Assembly: GCF_021646545.1 (NCBI RefSeq)
Contig: NZ_JAKIRP010000005.1
Location: 372,001-436,000, forward strand
Direction: 5' to 3'
DNA: 64,000 bases
DNA from: Chitinophaga filiformis
GTDB lineage: Bacteria; Bacteroidota; Bacteroidia; Chitinophagales; Chitinophagaceae
Shown piece by piece: positions 35,590-43,189 of the stretch. The translations under genes and the position numbers were made by a program. The notes under the pieces were generated by a model that was not told the origin of the DNA, did no database searches, and saw only the letters and a list, made by a program, of their open reading frames with translations. How positions within the stretch are numbered: position 1 is the stretch's first letter; every line of letters begins with the position of its first letter.

Positions 35590-35717
35590 ATTGAAGTTGA
35601 AATGTTTTTTTAAAAAAAGTGTAGTCCGATCTTACACCACATTGTATTTTTTCTTAGCTTGCAGTTATTAAACTGAGCCCGAATGGATTAAAGTCATTAG
35701 CAATAAAGAATTTTATA

Positions 35718-35908
35718 TAGCTTTGCGATCTTCATAAAGATTTTCGCATCGAAATTGTCTTGGTTCCCGAAACTGCCCATTTCTAACGACCACAAGGCAA
35801 CGTCGAGTAGCGCCATGCACTAGCGTGGGCGCTCGCGTTGTTTGGTCAAGGCGCTGGGCAGTGCCAGGGAACATCAACGTAGAGGCCCACGTTTTCTTTT
35901 AGACGTTG
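35718..35908 (+). ncRNA. Candidate structured RNA / structured DNA element
   Basis: Bases 35763-35872 form four nested stems on one axis: 35763-35768/35867-35872, 35772-35779/35855-35862, 35788-35792 plus 35798-35802 with 35843-35847 plus 35836-35840, and 35809-35815/35826-35833. A further stem (35875-35880/35903-35908) is followed by few T residues. A TAGCTTTG box at 35718-35725 could start a transcript near 35732, though no -33 box is clear. No reading frame explains this. It could be a small RNA, a leader of the downstream gene, or a single-strand replication or transfer origin. Confidence 0.4.
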
Positions 35909-35946
35909 GTTTCTGCATTCATGTGTCCTGTTTAAATGCAAAATCA

Positions 35947-36216
35947 ATGAAAAAAATTAAAGACTCAGCTCCGAACACATCGTCCTTCGTACAATCGGTA
36001 CACTGTATTTTCTCTGCCCTTCCCAACAAATTCAGGGACAAAATATTGGAAGAATGTGCCGTCAGTACTCCAACTTATTATCGCCGCATAAGGGATGCTG
36101 GTCCCAAATGTAGTAATGCAGACAAAGATAAAATTGCCCAGATAGCCATCCAAAGCCTTAAGGCTGCCATCGCAGAATGCGAGGCAATCATTTCCAGACG
36201 CGATCAGCTGAACTGA
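35947..36216 (+). CDS. Small hypothetical island protein
   Basis: The 89-residue protein is counted from the ATG at 35947 (MKKIKDSAPNTSS); the frame extends upstream through the structured element but without a convincing start. It is mostly helical, with STPTYYRRIRDAGPKCS in the middle, possibly a DNA- or RNA-contacting helix. Its N-terminal part has no signal or membrane segment. The setting (between the integrase region and mobilisation genes) fits an accessory element protein. No family is recognised. Confidence 0.5.
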   Translation: MKKIKDSAPNTSSFVQSVHCIFSALPNKFRDKILEECAVSTPTYYRRIRDAGPKCSNADKDKIAQIAIQSLKAAIAECEAIISRRDQLN

Positions 36217-36395
36217 CTTTTTAGCGGCGCACCAGCTTAACCTAAGCAAGTAGGTCGGCGCCGGACCATAATTATTCAATAATACAGATTTGAGGGGTAT
36301 ATAAGAGCCATTAACGCTGGCTCCGTAACAACATGGTTGCAGGGTATCTACCCTGTACCACTTTCTTATTGCATCAACATCCAAAACAAAGTTTT

Positions 36396-36911
36396 ATGAC
36401 AGCACCACAAGTAGCAGTTGGGGTGGTCTTTCCTGTGCCCATGCCTAATGGCTCCAAAACAGGCGATCACTACCTCCACTTCACTACCACGTTTTTTGAC
36501 ATTAGCTATTATACAAAAACGCCAAAAGAACATGCAACGCTTGTAAACGAGGGTACGTTTAAAGTTTATTTCGCAGCCATTGGCCCCATACCGCTGATAA
36601 AGATACAAACACCTATGGGGCCGCTTCTCTTTACGCCCAACCCGATGGCATTAAGCGACTACGAGTTCCATACCTGGACCACAAAACGGAAGTTCGAACC
36701 TACTCGTATAACATTTTATCTGCTCAACATGAAAAATATCGTTATAGCCAGCCACAATATTATTATTGTCCGCCAGTGGCACGTATACGATACAACTAAA
36801 CATCTACTGGAAGTCTTCACTACTCCCAAGCAAGTAGAAGAAGAAGTCGATTATATTTTTAAAACCTATTCACGCAGAGCGCTGGAAGAACGGTTTATAA
36901 TGATCGGGTAA
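36396..36911 (+). CDS. Hypothetical island protein
   Basis: The 171-residue protein is counted from the ATG at 36396 (MTAPQVAVGVVFPVP); the frame extends to 36333. It is beta-rich in the first two thirds (HYLHFTTTFFDISYYTK, VYFAAIGPIPLIKIQTP) and helical at the end (TPKQVEEEVDYIFKTYSRR). I see no known motif, signal peptide or membrane helix. It is alone, with a hairpin terminator 210 bases downstream. It could be a replication- or conjugation-accessory protein, but that is a guess. Confidence 0.5.
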   Translation: MTAPQVAVGVVFPVPMPNGSKTGDHYLHFTTTFFDISYYTKTPKEHATLVNEGTFKVYFAAIGPIPLIKIQTPMGPLLFTPNPMALSDYEFHTWTTKRKFEPTRITFYLLNMKNIVIASHNIIIVRQWHVYDTTKHLLEVFTTPKQVEEEVDYIFKTYSRRALEERFIMIG

Positions 36912-37370
36912 TTTGTAAGTGTTCTCAATATTAAGAAAAAGAACAATTTTGGCTTTTACAACGACGTGACTGCCTCTAACCCAAGAACCGATCAGGGCTA
37001 TTGTTTCGCTGGAAAACTGGCTCAGGATAAAGTAATATTACTCTCTTGTTTGCGTCACTGTTAGCAGTGCAGTCGTAGCGCGCCATGCTGCAACTGCTAA
37101 GGCAAAATCATGATAAAAAAAAGAACGGCCCCAAGCAGGGCCGTCATCCTCTTTTGAAGATTATAAAATTTCGTCTGTTTAACGACTCCTTAGGTCATAC
37201 TTTACAATGTTCCTAGAAACCGGGGAAGGCGCCGCTGCCGCCCCATTCCCCCTTCCCCTTCCCGGCAGGGTTCCAAACAATGGGGAAGGCATTTACACCA
37301 AAAATTAGACACTCCCCCTCTTTTTTCCATTTAAGTAATACATCCGCATTTCAATGTACGAACCAATATC
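36912..37370. other. Intergenic region with hairpin and left mob inverted repeat
   Basis: The 459-base stretch between convergent genes holds no plausible gene. It contains a terminator hairpin at 37125-37144 (7-bp stem ACGGCCC/GGGCCGT, preceded by an A-run) and, from 37222, the left arm of the inverted repeat that flanks the mobilisation genes. Confidence 0.6.
37222..37283. repeat. Inverted repeat arm A flanking the mob module
   Basis: The ~62 GC-rich bases (from GGGGAAGGCG to GGTTCCAAACAATGG) match the reverse complement of 40366-40427 with a few mismatches. Both outer ends share the CCATTGTTTGGAACC string exactly. In an AT-rich island this GC-rich pair stands out. The arms bracket the MobC-relaxase operon and the excisionase-like gene. 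Confidence 0.7.
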
Positions 37371-37910
37371 CTATCGAGTAATATTGTAATAAATGCTGTC
37401 CAGTTGCCTTTTTCTCGACTTGTTCTGCTTACCATAGTAGATCGTCCACGCTTTACGATATTGATCAACCTCTAATTGCTTAGTAATAATTTCTTTCTTA
37501 TCGTCTGTCCACTTCGTTAAAAGTGTATAACTATAATTAAGGAATATCATTACTATAATCCCAAGGAACCAACGTCCGAAAACAACTTTATAGAATAATT
37601 TATGATCCCGCTCCGGAAATAGCAATACCTGAAATTTGTGTATTACATTGTGCCGCTGCTTAATGATTGACAATTTTAAATCTAACAGCTCCTTTTTTAA
37701 AATCCTCTGAATAATACCGCTGTCTAACCTATCATTGGACGATTGTGTATCACGAAGCTTTTCTTGCAGCTGGTCAACCTGCAACTTTAAGTCTTTTACA
37801 GCCACCACTATTTCGTTAGCGGCGTTTGCCTGTTTTTTCTGTTCCTGAGTCAATTCTTCTAGCACAATAATTAAGCTCTCTTCCTCCATAATAACTCCTT
37901 TTTTCTGCAT
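37371..37910 (-). CDS. Coiled-coil membrane protein of the mob operon
   Basis: The 179-residue protein has a long N-terminal coiled coil (about residues 10-65, IVVAVKDLKLQVDQLQEKL) and one membrane helix (about 112-130, FLGIIVMIFLNYSYTLL). A basic C-terminal tail (GKQNKSRKRQLDSIYY) follows. It starts 7 bases after the relaxase stop and is the third gene of the operon. In Bacteroidetes mobilisable elements a gene of this kind often follows the relaxase; it may anchor or load the relaxosome. The start at 37910 could instead be at MEEESLIIVLEE, 7 residues in. Confidence 0.65.
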   Translation of the reverse strand: MQKKGVIMEEESLIIVLEELTQEQKKQANAANEIVVAVKDLKLQVDQLQEKLRDTQSSNDRLDSGIIQRILKKELLDLKLSIIKQRHNVIHKFQVLLFPERDHKLFYKVVFGRWFLGIIVMIFLNYSYTLLTKWTDDKKEIITKQLEVDQYRKAWTIYYGKQNKSRKRQLDSIYYNITR

Positions 37911-37917
37911 ATATTTA

Positions 37918-38955
37918 TTAATAGCCTAAACCGCGGTTATATCCACGCTTCTTCTTTTTTTTCTTCTTCATTCCAGCCTCTGTCATTTCAAAAGGGATAT
38001 GATTATCTGCATATTCTGACCTCAAGAGCAACTCTAAAATGTTCTTAAGTTCCCTAGTAATATTCGATTCCTCTACCTTATACTCTGTTTCCCTTCTACT
38101 GCTATTACTGTTTGCTAATAAATCAGCGGCAGATGGCCTGTTACTTTCCGTCCGAGGATCGGCAATGAGACCGTCTTTTCTGTTTTCGACATCACTTCTA
38201 TGGCCCAAAAACCTTTCAATTCTTGACAAGGAAAAGCCAACTTCACTTCCTTTTATCCTCACTTTTTTCTCATCAATAAAAACAATTCCTCTTCCTTTTA
38301 CCAACACATATCCGAGTTCTTCCATAGCTTTAGCAAATTTTTCCCAGCATTTCACTTTCACAAGCGTTCGCCTTATATCATTTGCTAATTTTATTCTACG
38401 AGTATCACTCCTCCCCTTGACCCACTCATGAGGAGGCAAAAATGCCCTCGGACTCAGGACTTCTTTAAGCTCAAATTGCCGCTCCAGCCTCCGACAAAGT
38501 GCCGCCATTTTCCTATAACTATTGCTATCACTGGCCACCTTTCCATCGAATCCGACCCTGTTAGCAACTACGTGTATATGCTGCTCCCTGGTATCCTTAT
38601 GAAGGATACAGATATATTGATTCTCAGCAACCCCGAATTCCTTCGCACACGCCGCCCCGACCTCCATCCACTTATCCTTATCTAACAGCTCGCCCGGGGC
38701 CAGTCTAAGCGCAAAATGGAAGACCGGATTCTCCACACGCTTGCTTAACCTGGATACGTCCTTGAACTCTCTCGCTAATTGATATTTATTGCCAAAACAT
38801 TGATTATAAAACAGCACTTCTGCCCTATTCTTATGCTGTACGCTTTCACGCGCAGAAAGATACTGTTTGTCATCCTCAGACAGTCCTTTTTTGTCCTCCA
38901 GGCAATACCTGATGCATTCATAAAAAGACGCTCCAGTTCCCACGTATCCAATCAT
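37918..38955 (-). CDS. MOBP-like relaxase (Bacteroidetes mobilisation protein)
   Basis: The 345-residue protein has an N-terminal relaxase domain (about residues 1-220). The catalytic tyrosine is probably in the first 12 residues (MIGYVGTGASFYE), and the metal-binding histidines are in HKDTREQHIHVVANRVG (about residues 118-134). A FHFALRLAPGE strand is near residue 75. It should nick oriT and pilot the strand to a helper type IV system. Its start overlaps the MobC stop by 4 bases (ATGA), and it ends in a lysine-rich tail. The family assignment is clear. Confidence 0.9.
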   Translation of the reverse strand: MIGYVGTGASFYECIRYCLEDKKGLSEDDKQYLSARESVQHKNRAEVLFYNQCFGNKYQLAREFKDVSRLSKRVENPVFHFALRLAPGELLDKDKWMEVGAACAKEFGVAENQYICILHKDTREQHIHVVANRVGFDGKVASDSNSYRKMAALCRRLERQFELKEVLSPRAFLPPHEWVKGRSDTRRIKLANDIRRTLVKVKCWEKFAKAMEELGYVLVKGRGIVFIDEKKVRIKGSEVGFSLSRIERFLGHRSDVENRKDGLIADPRTESNRPSAADLLANSNSSRRETEYKVEESNITRELKNILELLLRSEYADNHIPFEMTEAGMKKKKKKKRGYNRGLGY

Positions 38956-39332
38956 GAAAAATAAGTTTTTACCTCTCCAGCCAATTCTTTTAATCTCATA
39001 GATTGAACCTTCAGATCAGCTCTCTCAATAACAGTCAATTCATCGTTACTATTCCGCTTCCTGGCAATCTGATTAAGATTCGCTGCCATGTGATTCAATA
39101 TAGCAGTGATAGACAGTATTTCTGAAGGTAAGGTCTTCATCCGCATGTCAATTCTTCCGGTCAACGCCAATTCTCTCAAATATTCAGATATAGAAAGACG
39201 GGCACTATTTGCCTTGGTTTTAATCAGATCTCTTTCAGCCAGCGTACACTTAAGCGAAAGCAGCTGGTCTCTCTTTTCTGCCTTTATAGGTCTTCCACCC
39301 TTTTTTTGGGACTTAAGATCCTTCTTCTCCAT
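38952..39332 (-). CDS. MobC-family relaxosome accessory protein
   Basis: The protein is 126 residues from the ATG at 39332 (MEKKDLKSQKKGGRPIKAE); a longer frame to 39458 gives an atypical hydrophobic N-terminus. The basic start, the ribbon-helix-helix-like region (LKCTLAERDLIKTKANSARLSISEYLRELALTG spans about residues 25-55) and the C-terminal LNHMAANLNQIARKRNSND match MobC/MbpB proteins. These bind oriT and help the relaxase melt DNA. It leads the three-gene mob operon and overlaps the relaxase by 4 bases. Confidence 0.88.
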   Translation of the reverse strand: MEKKDLKSQKKGGRPIKAEKRDQLLSLKCTLAERDLIKTKANSARLSISEYLRELALTGRIDMRMKTLPSEILSITAILNHMAANLNQIARKRNSNDELTVIERADLKVQSMRLKELAGEVKTYFS

Positions 39333-39798
39333 ATTCAATACACTTAATATTCCCATTGAATGCGGCCGCATGAAAAAAACGAATGCGAAGCCATGAGTGA
39401 ATGAAAGTTTTGGTATTACCAAAACATAGCTGGCTACCTGCATTTTTTCAAGACCCATTTGCGACCTTTTGATTACCGGGCCCTTATATAATTTTTAGAA
39501 TGAGGACACACGGCGAAAGTCTTTGCATCTGCATCTGCCTATATAAAGCAACCTTTTTAGAAATCTACATTTCCAAAGGAATAGTCAATAGATCAATTAT
39601 TTTTTGTGATGAACATAAAAACTAGCGAGACTAGAAATACTTTCGGGAGCGAATTTAAGGGCAGACAAATTGTCAGCAGCAATCGACAATATTCTTAAAC
39701 AACCCTAACATTTTTGCAATAAAAACGGCAAGTATAGCCATGGCAAATACTTGCCGTCATAGACATTTCTCGCTACTTCATTTAATAGATCTGACTTT
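39333..39798. other. Upstream region of the mob operon, possible oriT
   Basis: The 466 bases upstream of MobC contain no gene. oriT of such elements normally lies directly upstream of the mob genes, so it is expected here or in the flanking inverted repeat. I see no certain nick-site motif. A terminator for the next gene lies at 39725-39757. Confidence 0.4.
39725..39757 (-). terminator. Terminator after the excisionase-like gene
   Basis: A perfect 11-bp stem (39725-39735 with 39747-39757) has an 11-base loop that itself contains GCCATGGC. A T-rich run follows on the minus strand. Confidence 0.75.
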
Positions 39799-40086
39799 TC
39801 AACTACGGATCTTACTCGTAGAAAGTAATCGCTGGATGTCCTCACGATCATAGTAAATAGCACCGCCTATCCGAGTATAAGGAATCGTGCCGTTTGATCG
39901 AAGTTTTTGTAAGGTGCCAGGAGATAGATTTAACATATGCCTGACTTCGTAAGACTTTAGCCATTTGCGTGGCATTACCGGGGAAATTTTCTCGTCAATC
40001 AGCTGTTTAAATTCTGAGATAAGACGCTCTCTGAATTCATCCAAATCTTCGAGAGTAACTAACTGATTTCTGTTTACACTTGTCAT
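39799..40086 (-). CDS. Excisionase-like helix-turn-helix protein
   Basis: The protein is about 95 residues from the ATG at 40086 (MTSVNRNQLVTLEDL); starts at 40122 or 40260 are possible. A short coiled region (LEDLDEFRERLISEFKQL) precedes a MerR/excisionase-type winged helix (KWLKSYEVRHMLNLSPGTL then KLRSNGTIPYTRIGGAIYY). Such proteins in Bacteroidetes elements act as excision factors or regulators, bending DNA at att sites. It has its own terminator downstream. Confidence 0.82.
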   Translation of the reverse strand: MTSVNRNQLVTLEDLDEFRERLISEFKQLIDEKISPVMPRKWLKSYEVRHMLNLSPGTLQKLRSNGTIPYTRIGGAIYYDREDIQRLLSTSKIRS

Positions 40087-40645
40087 GATCGTACCCACAT
40101 TTTTCAACTTCACTTTTTCCATTTTACGATATTTTGAATTAACAATCAGTACGTAACTAACACGAGCCGGAGATAGAGCTACCTGGTGCGGGTGATGACT
40201 CCATATAACAATAAGTAATATCAATAATAAATAAATTTTACGAAATATCCAACGGAACAAACTCGCCTTGACCCACCTTGTACTACTTTGACATCATTTG
40301 ATCCTTCTATTCTCTAAAACAACCCGTCACTATAAAACAAATCAACATATAAACAAAACGCCTAACCATTGTTTGGAACCCCGCCGGGAAGGGGGACGGG
40401 GAACGGCGCGGCGGCAGCGCCTTCCCCTGCTAGCCGGGTTGGGGGTGGACTATCTCTCGCCAGCATGTAACGAAGCATGAAGCAGCCCGACGCCGTATCC
40501 TACCCCTTATGTTGTCGGTCAGAAGACACCACAACGGCGGGGTCGGTTTGGGAGACTTGAAGAAGATAAACGAATTCCGTTTTCAGGGAATTTCCGTATT
40601 TTGATCTATATCCCTGTCGGATACCATGAACTCTAAAAACATTAT
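40087..40645. other. Intergenic region with right mob inverted repeat
   Basis: This gap separates the excisionase-like gene from the KAP NTPase gene. It holds the GC-rich arm B at 40366-40427 and then further GC-rich sequence to about 40550. The short frames here have no coding look. The promoter for the NTPase gene must lie near 40560-40640, but I see no clean match. Confidence 0.5.
40366..40427. repeat. Inverted repeat arm B flanking the mob module
   Basis: The arm reads CCATTGTTTGGAACCCCGCC at its outer end and continues to GCGCCTTCCCC. It is the reverse complement of 37222-37283 with a few mismatches and short gaps. The pair encloses about 3.1 kb containing the mob operon and the excisionase-like gene. 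Confidence 0.7.
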
Positions 40646-42133
40646 ATGCGATTTGATCAAATTTTTGAGTATCCCATCAAAGAATTCGTTAAACATCTCG
40701 AACAAGAAAATAACGAACGCATCGTTTTTTCCGGTAAGTATGGGAGTGGAAAAACCACTTTCATAAAAGACTTTTTTGAGGACAAAAATCAGCAACAAAT
40801 ATTGGAAGGGAAAAAATATCGACCATTTCACCTCTTTCCTGTTAGCTATTCAATAGCTAGTAATGAAGATATCATACGTTATATAAAGTTCGATTTGATA
40901 ATACAGTTTCTGATTCAGGGAATTACTCTGGAAGAAATTAAACTAGGAATAATAGATACGCTTCCACAATATGTAAAAAAGGATCTGCTTAAAATCGCGA
41001 AGACTATTATTTCTATGGTCCCTAAAATTGGAAAAGACGTTGTTGAACATGCTGAAGAATTAAATGAGCTGGTAAAGCTGTTTTTTGAATATCATCAAGA
41101 GGCCAATAAGACGGATGGCGACAAAATGCTGCAGTACCTGAATAAGATACGCTCCGGGCAGGGATCTATTTATGAGAATGATGTAATCACCCAAATTATT
41201 TCAAGGACAATGAAAAAGGCCAAAGGAGAGCCAATACTGATTATTGATGATCTAGACAGGTTGGACCCCGAGCATACCTTCAGAATTTTAAATGTTTTTG
41301 CTGCACATTTTGATACCGAACTTTATTCTGGAGAGAAAAATAAATTTGGATTTGAAAAAATCATTCTGGTATGCGACTTTAAAAACATAAGGAGGATCTT
41401 TCATAATAAGTATGGTCGTGATGTTGATTTTGTGGGGTATGTTGACAAATTCTACAGTTCTGATGTATATCATTTCGATAATACCCGGGCAGTGTCTGGC
41501 ATCGTTAGCCAGGTTTTAGCGTCATTAACATTTGAAGACGATGAAATGCCGAATGCTCACTACCAAATGCTCTACTTAGGTAACGATTTTGTGCGCGATA
41601 TTTTGCAGATGTTGCTTAAGGTGGATTTGCTAAGTTTACGCAGCCTAATTAAGTTATACGGTAAGAGAATAACTTATCATAAAGATAAGATTATACTTCC
41701 TAGAGAAGGAGATAGATATGCAGCCACGCTGCCAATGACTTTACAGTTAAAGTTGTTGACCTACGTGTTGGCCGATGTGGAAAGCTATTATTCGGTTATG
41801 GACAGATGCTCCTTGGCTTTTAACGGAGAAGATCCAGAGCCCGCGTCATATGATATTTATGCTGCTCATTTATTTCATATTCTAGCTGGAGATGATTATT
41901 TCTTTCGCAATATAACTGGATACCCCTACAAATTTGGGGAAGACGAGATATATGTGGAATTCAAAAATGATTTCGGATCAGGTGTAGTCCAGTCGGTTAA
42001 TTTGTCGAAGGTAAAGTACAATGATGCTGGCAAACCGGAGAAGGGTGATTATTACCGGATAACCCCTGCTTTTTTTTGGAAAGTTATGAAAGCAGTAGTA
42101 GAAAAGCTTGAACGACTCGGGTACATTGCCTAA
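40646..42133 (+). CDS. KAP-family P-loop NTPase
   Basis: The 495-residue protein has a Walker A motif SGKYGSGKTT (about residues 29-38) and a Walker B motif ILIIDDLDRLDPEHT (about 197-211). The DDLDRLDP string is a hallmark of KAP/STAND-like NTPases. No membrane helices interrupt the domain, unlike the classic KAP proteins. A long C-terminal alpha-rich part (about 300-495) could sense a ligand or partner. KAP NTPases occur in antiphage systems, often singly. It is a stand-alone gene between the mob module and the Rhs operon, so a defence role is reasonable but not shown. Confidence 0.78.
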   Translation: MRFDQIFEYPIKEFVKHLEQENNERIVFSGKYGSGKTTFIKDFFEDKNQQQILEGKKYRPFHLFPVSYSIASNEDIIRYIKFDLIIQFLIQGITLEEIKLGIIDTLPQYVKKDLLKIAKTIISMVPKIGKDVVEHAEELNELVKLFFEYHQEANKTDGDKMLQYLNKIRSGQGSIYENDVITQIISRTMKKAKGEPILIIDDLDRLDPEHTFRILNVFAAHFDTELYSGEKNKFGFEKIILVCDFKNIRRIFHNKYGRDVDFVGYVDKFYSSDVYHFDNTRAVSGIVSQVLASLTFEDDEMPNAHYQMLYLGNDFVRDILQMLLKVDLLSLRSLIKLYGKRITYHKDKIILPREGDRYAATLPMTLQLKLLTYVLADVESYYSVMDRCSLAFNGEDPEPASYDIYAAHLFHILAGDDYFFRNITGYPYKFGEDEIYVEFKNDFGSGVVQSVNLSKVKYNDAGKPEKGDYYRITPAFFWKVMKAVVEKLERLGYIA

Positions 42134-42611
42134 TATGTAATATCAATACCACTGAAGCAAGCCATTCTGAAAGGCTATATAAAACCACGTGGTATTGCTA
42201 TAGATGACGGCAGTTAATCCGCAAGTTTGATGTTCTTATCTGACCTTGTCACATTTTTCGTTCATACGATCTAACACCTGCTACAGCTCATCTGGTGATA
42301 TTCGCTCCCTTAATTTATCTCTTGCCATAACCATTTGTATTCGTATTTTCAGATCAAATATCTGTGAAAATAAAGAAAAATGGCCCACACTATTGTGCGG
42401 GCCATTCAGTAGTAACCATACAGGAGTATACGGTCAATTTCCGAACCGTTATTTTTAATGACATTTTCCGATCACCGGACTAGCACTGGTCTTATGTGAT
42501 ATACATAAGCGGTCAGACCAGGCAGAATGCCCGATCTTGACTAAGTATTCATGTATATAAAACCGTGGAGAAACTGCACGCTTTTAGCAAGAGGTATTGC
42601 TGTCCAATAAC
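42134..42611. other. Intergenic region between NTPase gene and Rhs immunity gene
   Basis: The 478 bases between convergent genes contain no convincing gene. A hairpin at 42379-42406 (near-perfect GGCCC stem, T-rich on the minus-strand side) probably terminates the Rhs operon transcript. Confidence 0.55.
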
Positions 42612-43178
42612 CTATTCATTTGGAATTTCATATTTTTTTCTGATAGAGTTCCTTAAACCTCTGTCTTCTACCAATACACCGTCCACAAATGAGTAAGCAC
42701 CTTTCTCATAACATTCCAGTACACACTGAAGAAGCGTCAGTAAAGATTTATACTTTGGTATTAATTCATCCCCATATAACGCGTGAGACTGCGCAAAAAT
42801 ATAGCCATAAGAGGCATCGTTTTGGTCGCAGTTGATCAATAGAAAATCTCCTCCCCCAGTTGTGAAAAGCGGGAAATGTTTTCGTCCCCAGTAACCTTCT
42901 TTGGAATTTAGATCGTATTCTTTTAAAGAAGATTCCAATGGTTCGAAAATCCCCCATGGAAAAAGCAGCAGGTCCCCTATGGTATCGTCACTTACGTCTA
43001 CGCTTCCGTTCTTCCACTCATACAACTCAAATACTTCCGGAGGAAACGAATAACTAAGGTGTGCTATTTTCTGCTGAATTTCTGCTCTTGAAATGCCTTT
43101 TTGAAGCCGGATACCAGCAATTGAATTCTGTGAAACAAGGTAATGTTCGATTTTCTTTAATATAGGAGTAAGCTGCAT
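42612..43178 (-). CDS. SMI1/KNR4 family immunity protein
   Basis: The 188-residue protein shows the SMI1/KNR4 (SUKH) fold: FPPEVFELYEWKNGS (about residues 50-64), then LLLFPWGIFEPLE and FPLFTTGGGDFLLINCD with the usual GGGD turn, and a C-terminal helix. SUKH proteins neutralise polymorphic toxins, many of them nucleases. It starts 11 bases after the stop of the Rhs toxin gene, whose tip is a NucA/NucB-type DNase, so it is almost certainly the cognate antitoxin. It has no signal peptide, consistent with a cytosolic immunity protein. Confidence 0.88.
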   Translation of the reverse strand: MQLTPILKKIEHYLVSQNSIAGIRLQKGISRAEIQQKIAHLSYSFPPEVFELYEWKNGSVDVSDDTIGDLLLFPWGIFEPLESSLKEYDLNSKEGYWGRKHFPLFTTGGGDFLLINCDQNDASYGYIFAQSHALYGDELIPKYKSLLTLLQCVLECYEKGAYSFVDGVLVEDRGLRNSIRKKYEIPNE

Positions 43179-43189
43179 ATTAAATTAAT

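Noticed and set aside
38039..38685. Plus-strand frames over the relaxase gene
   Set aside because: They are shadows of the relaxase, which has the HxH motif and operon context.
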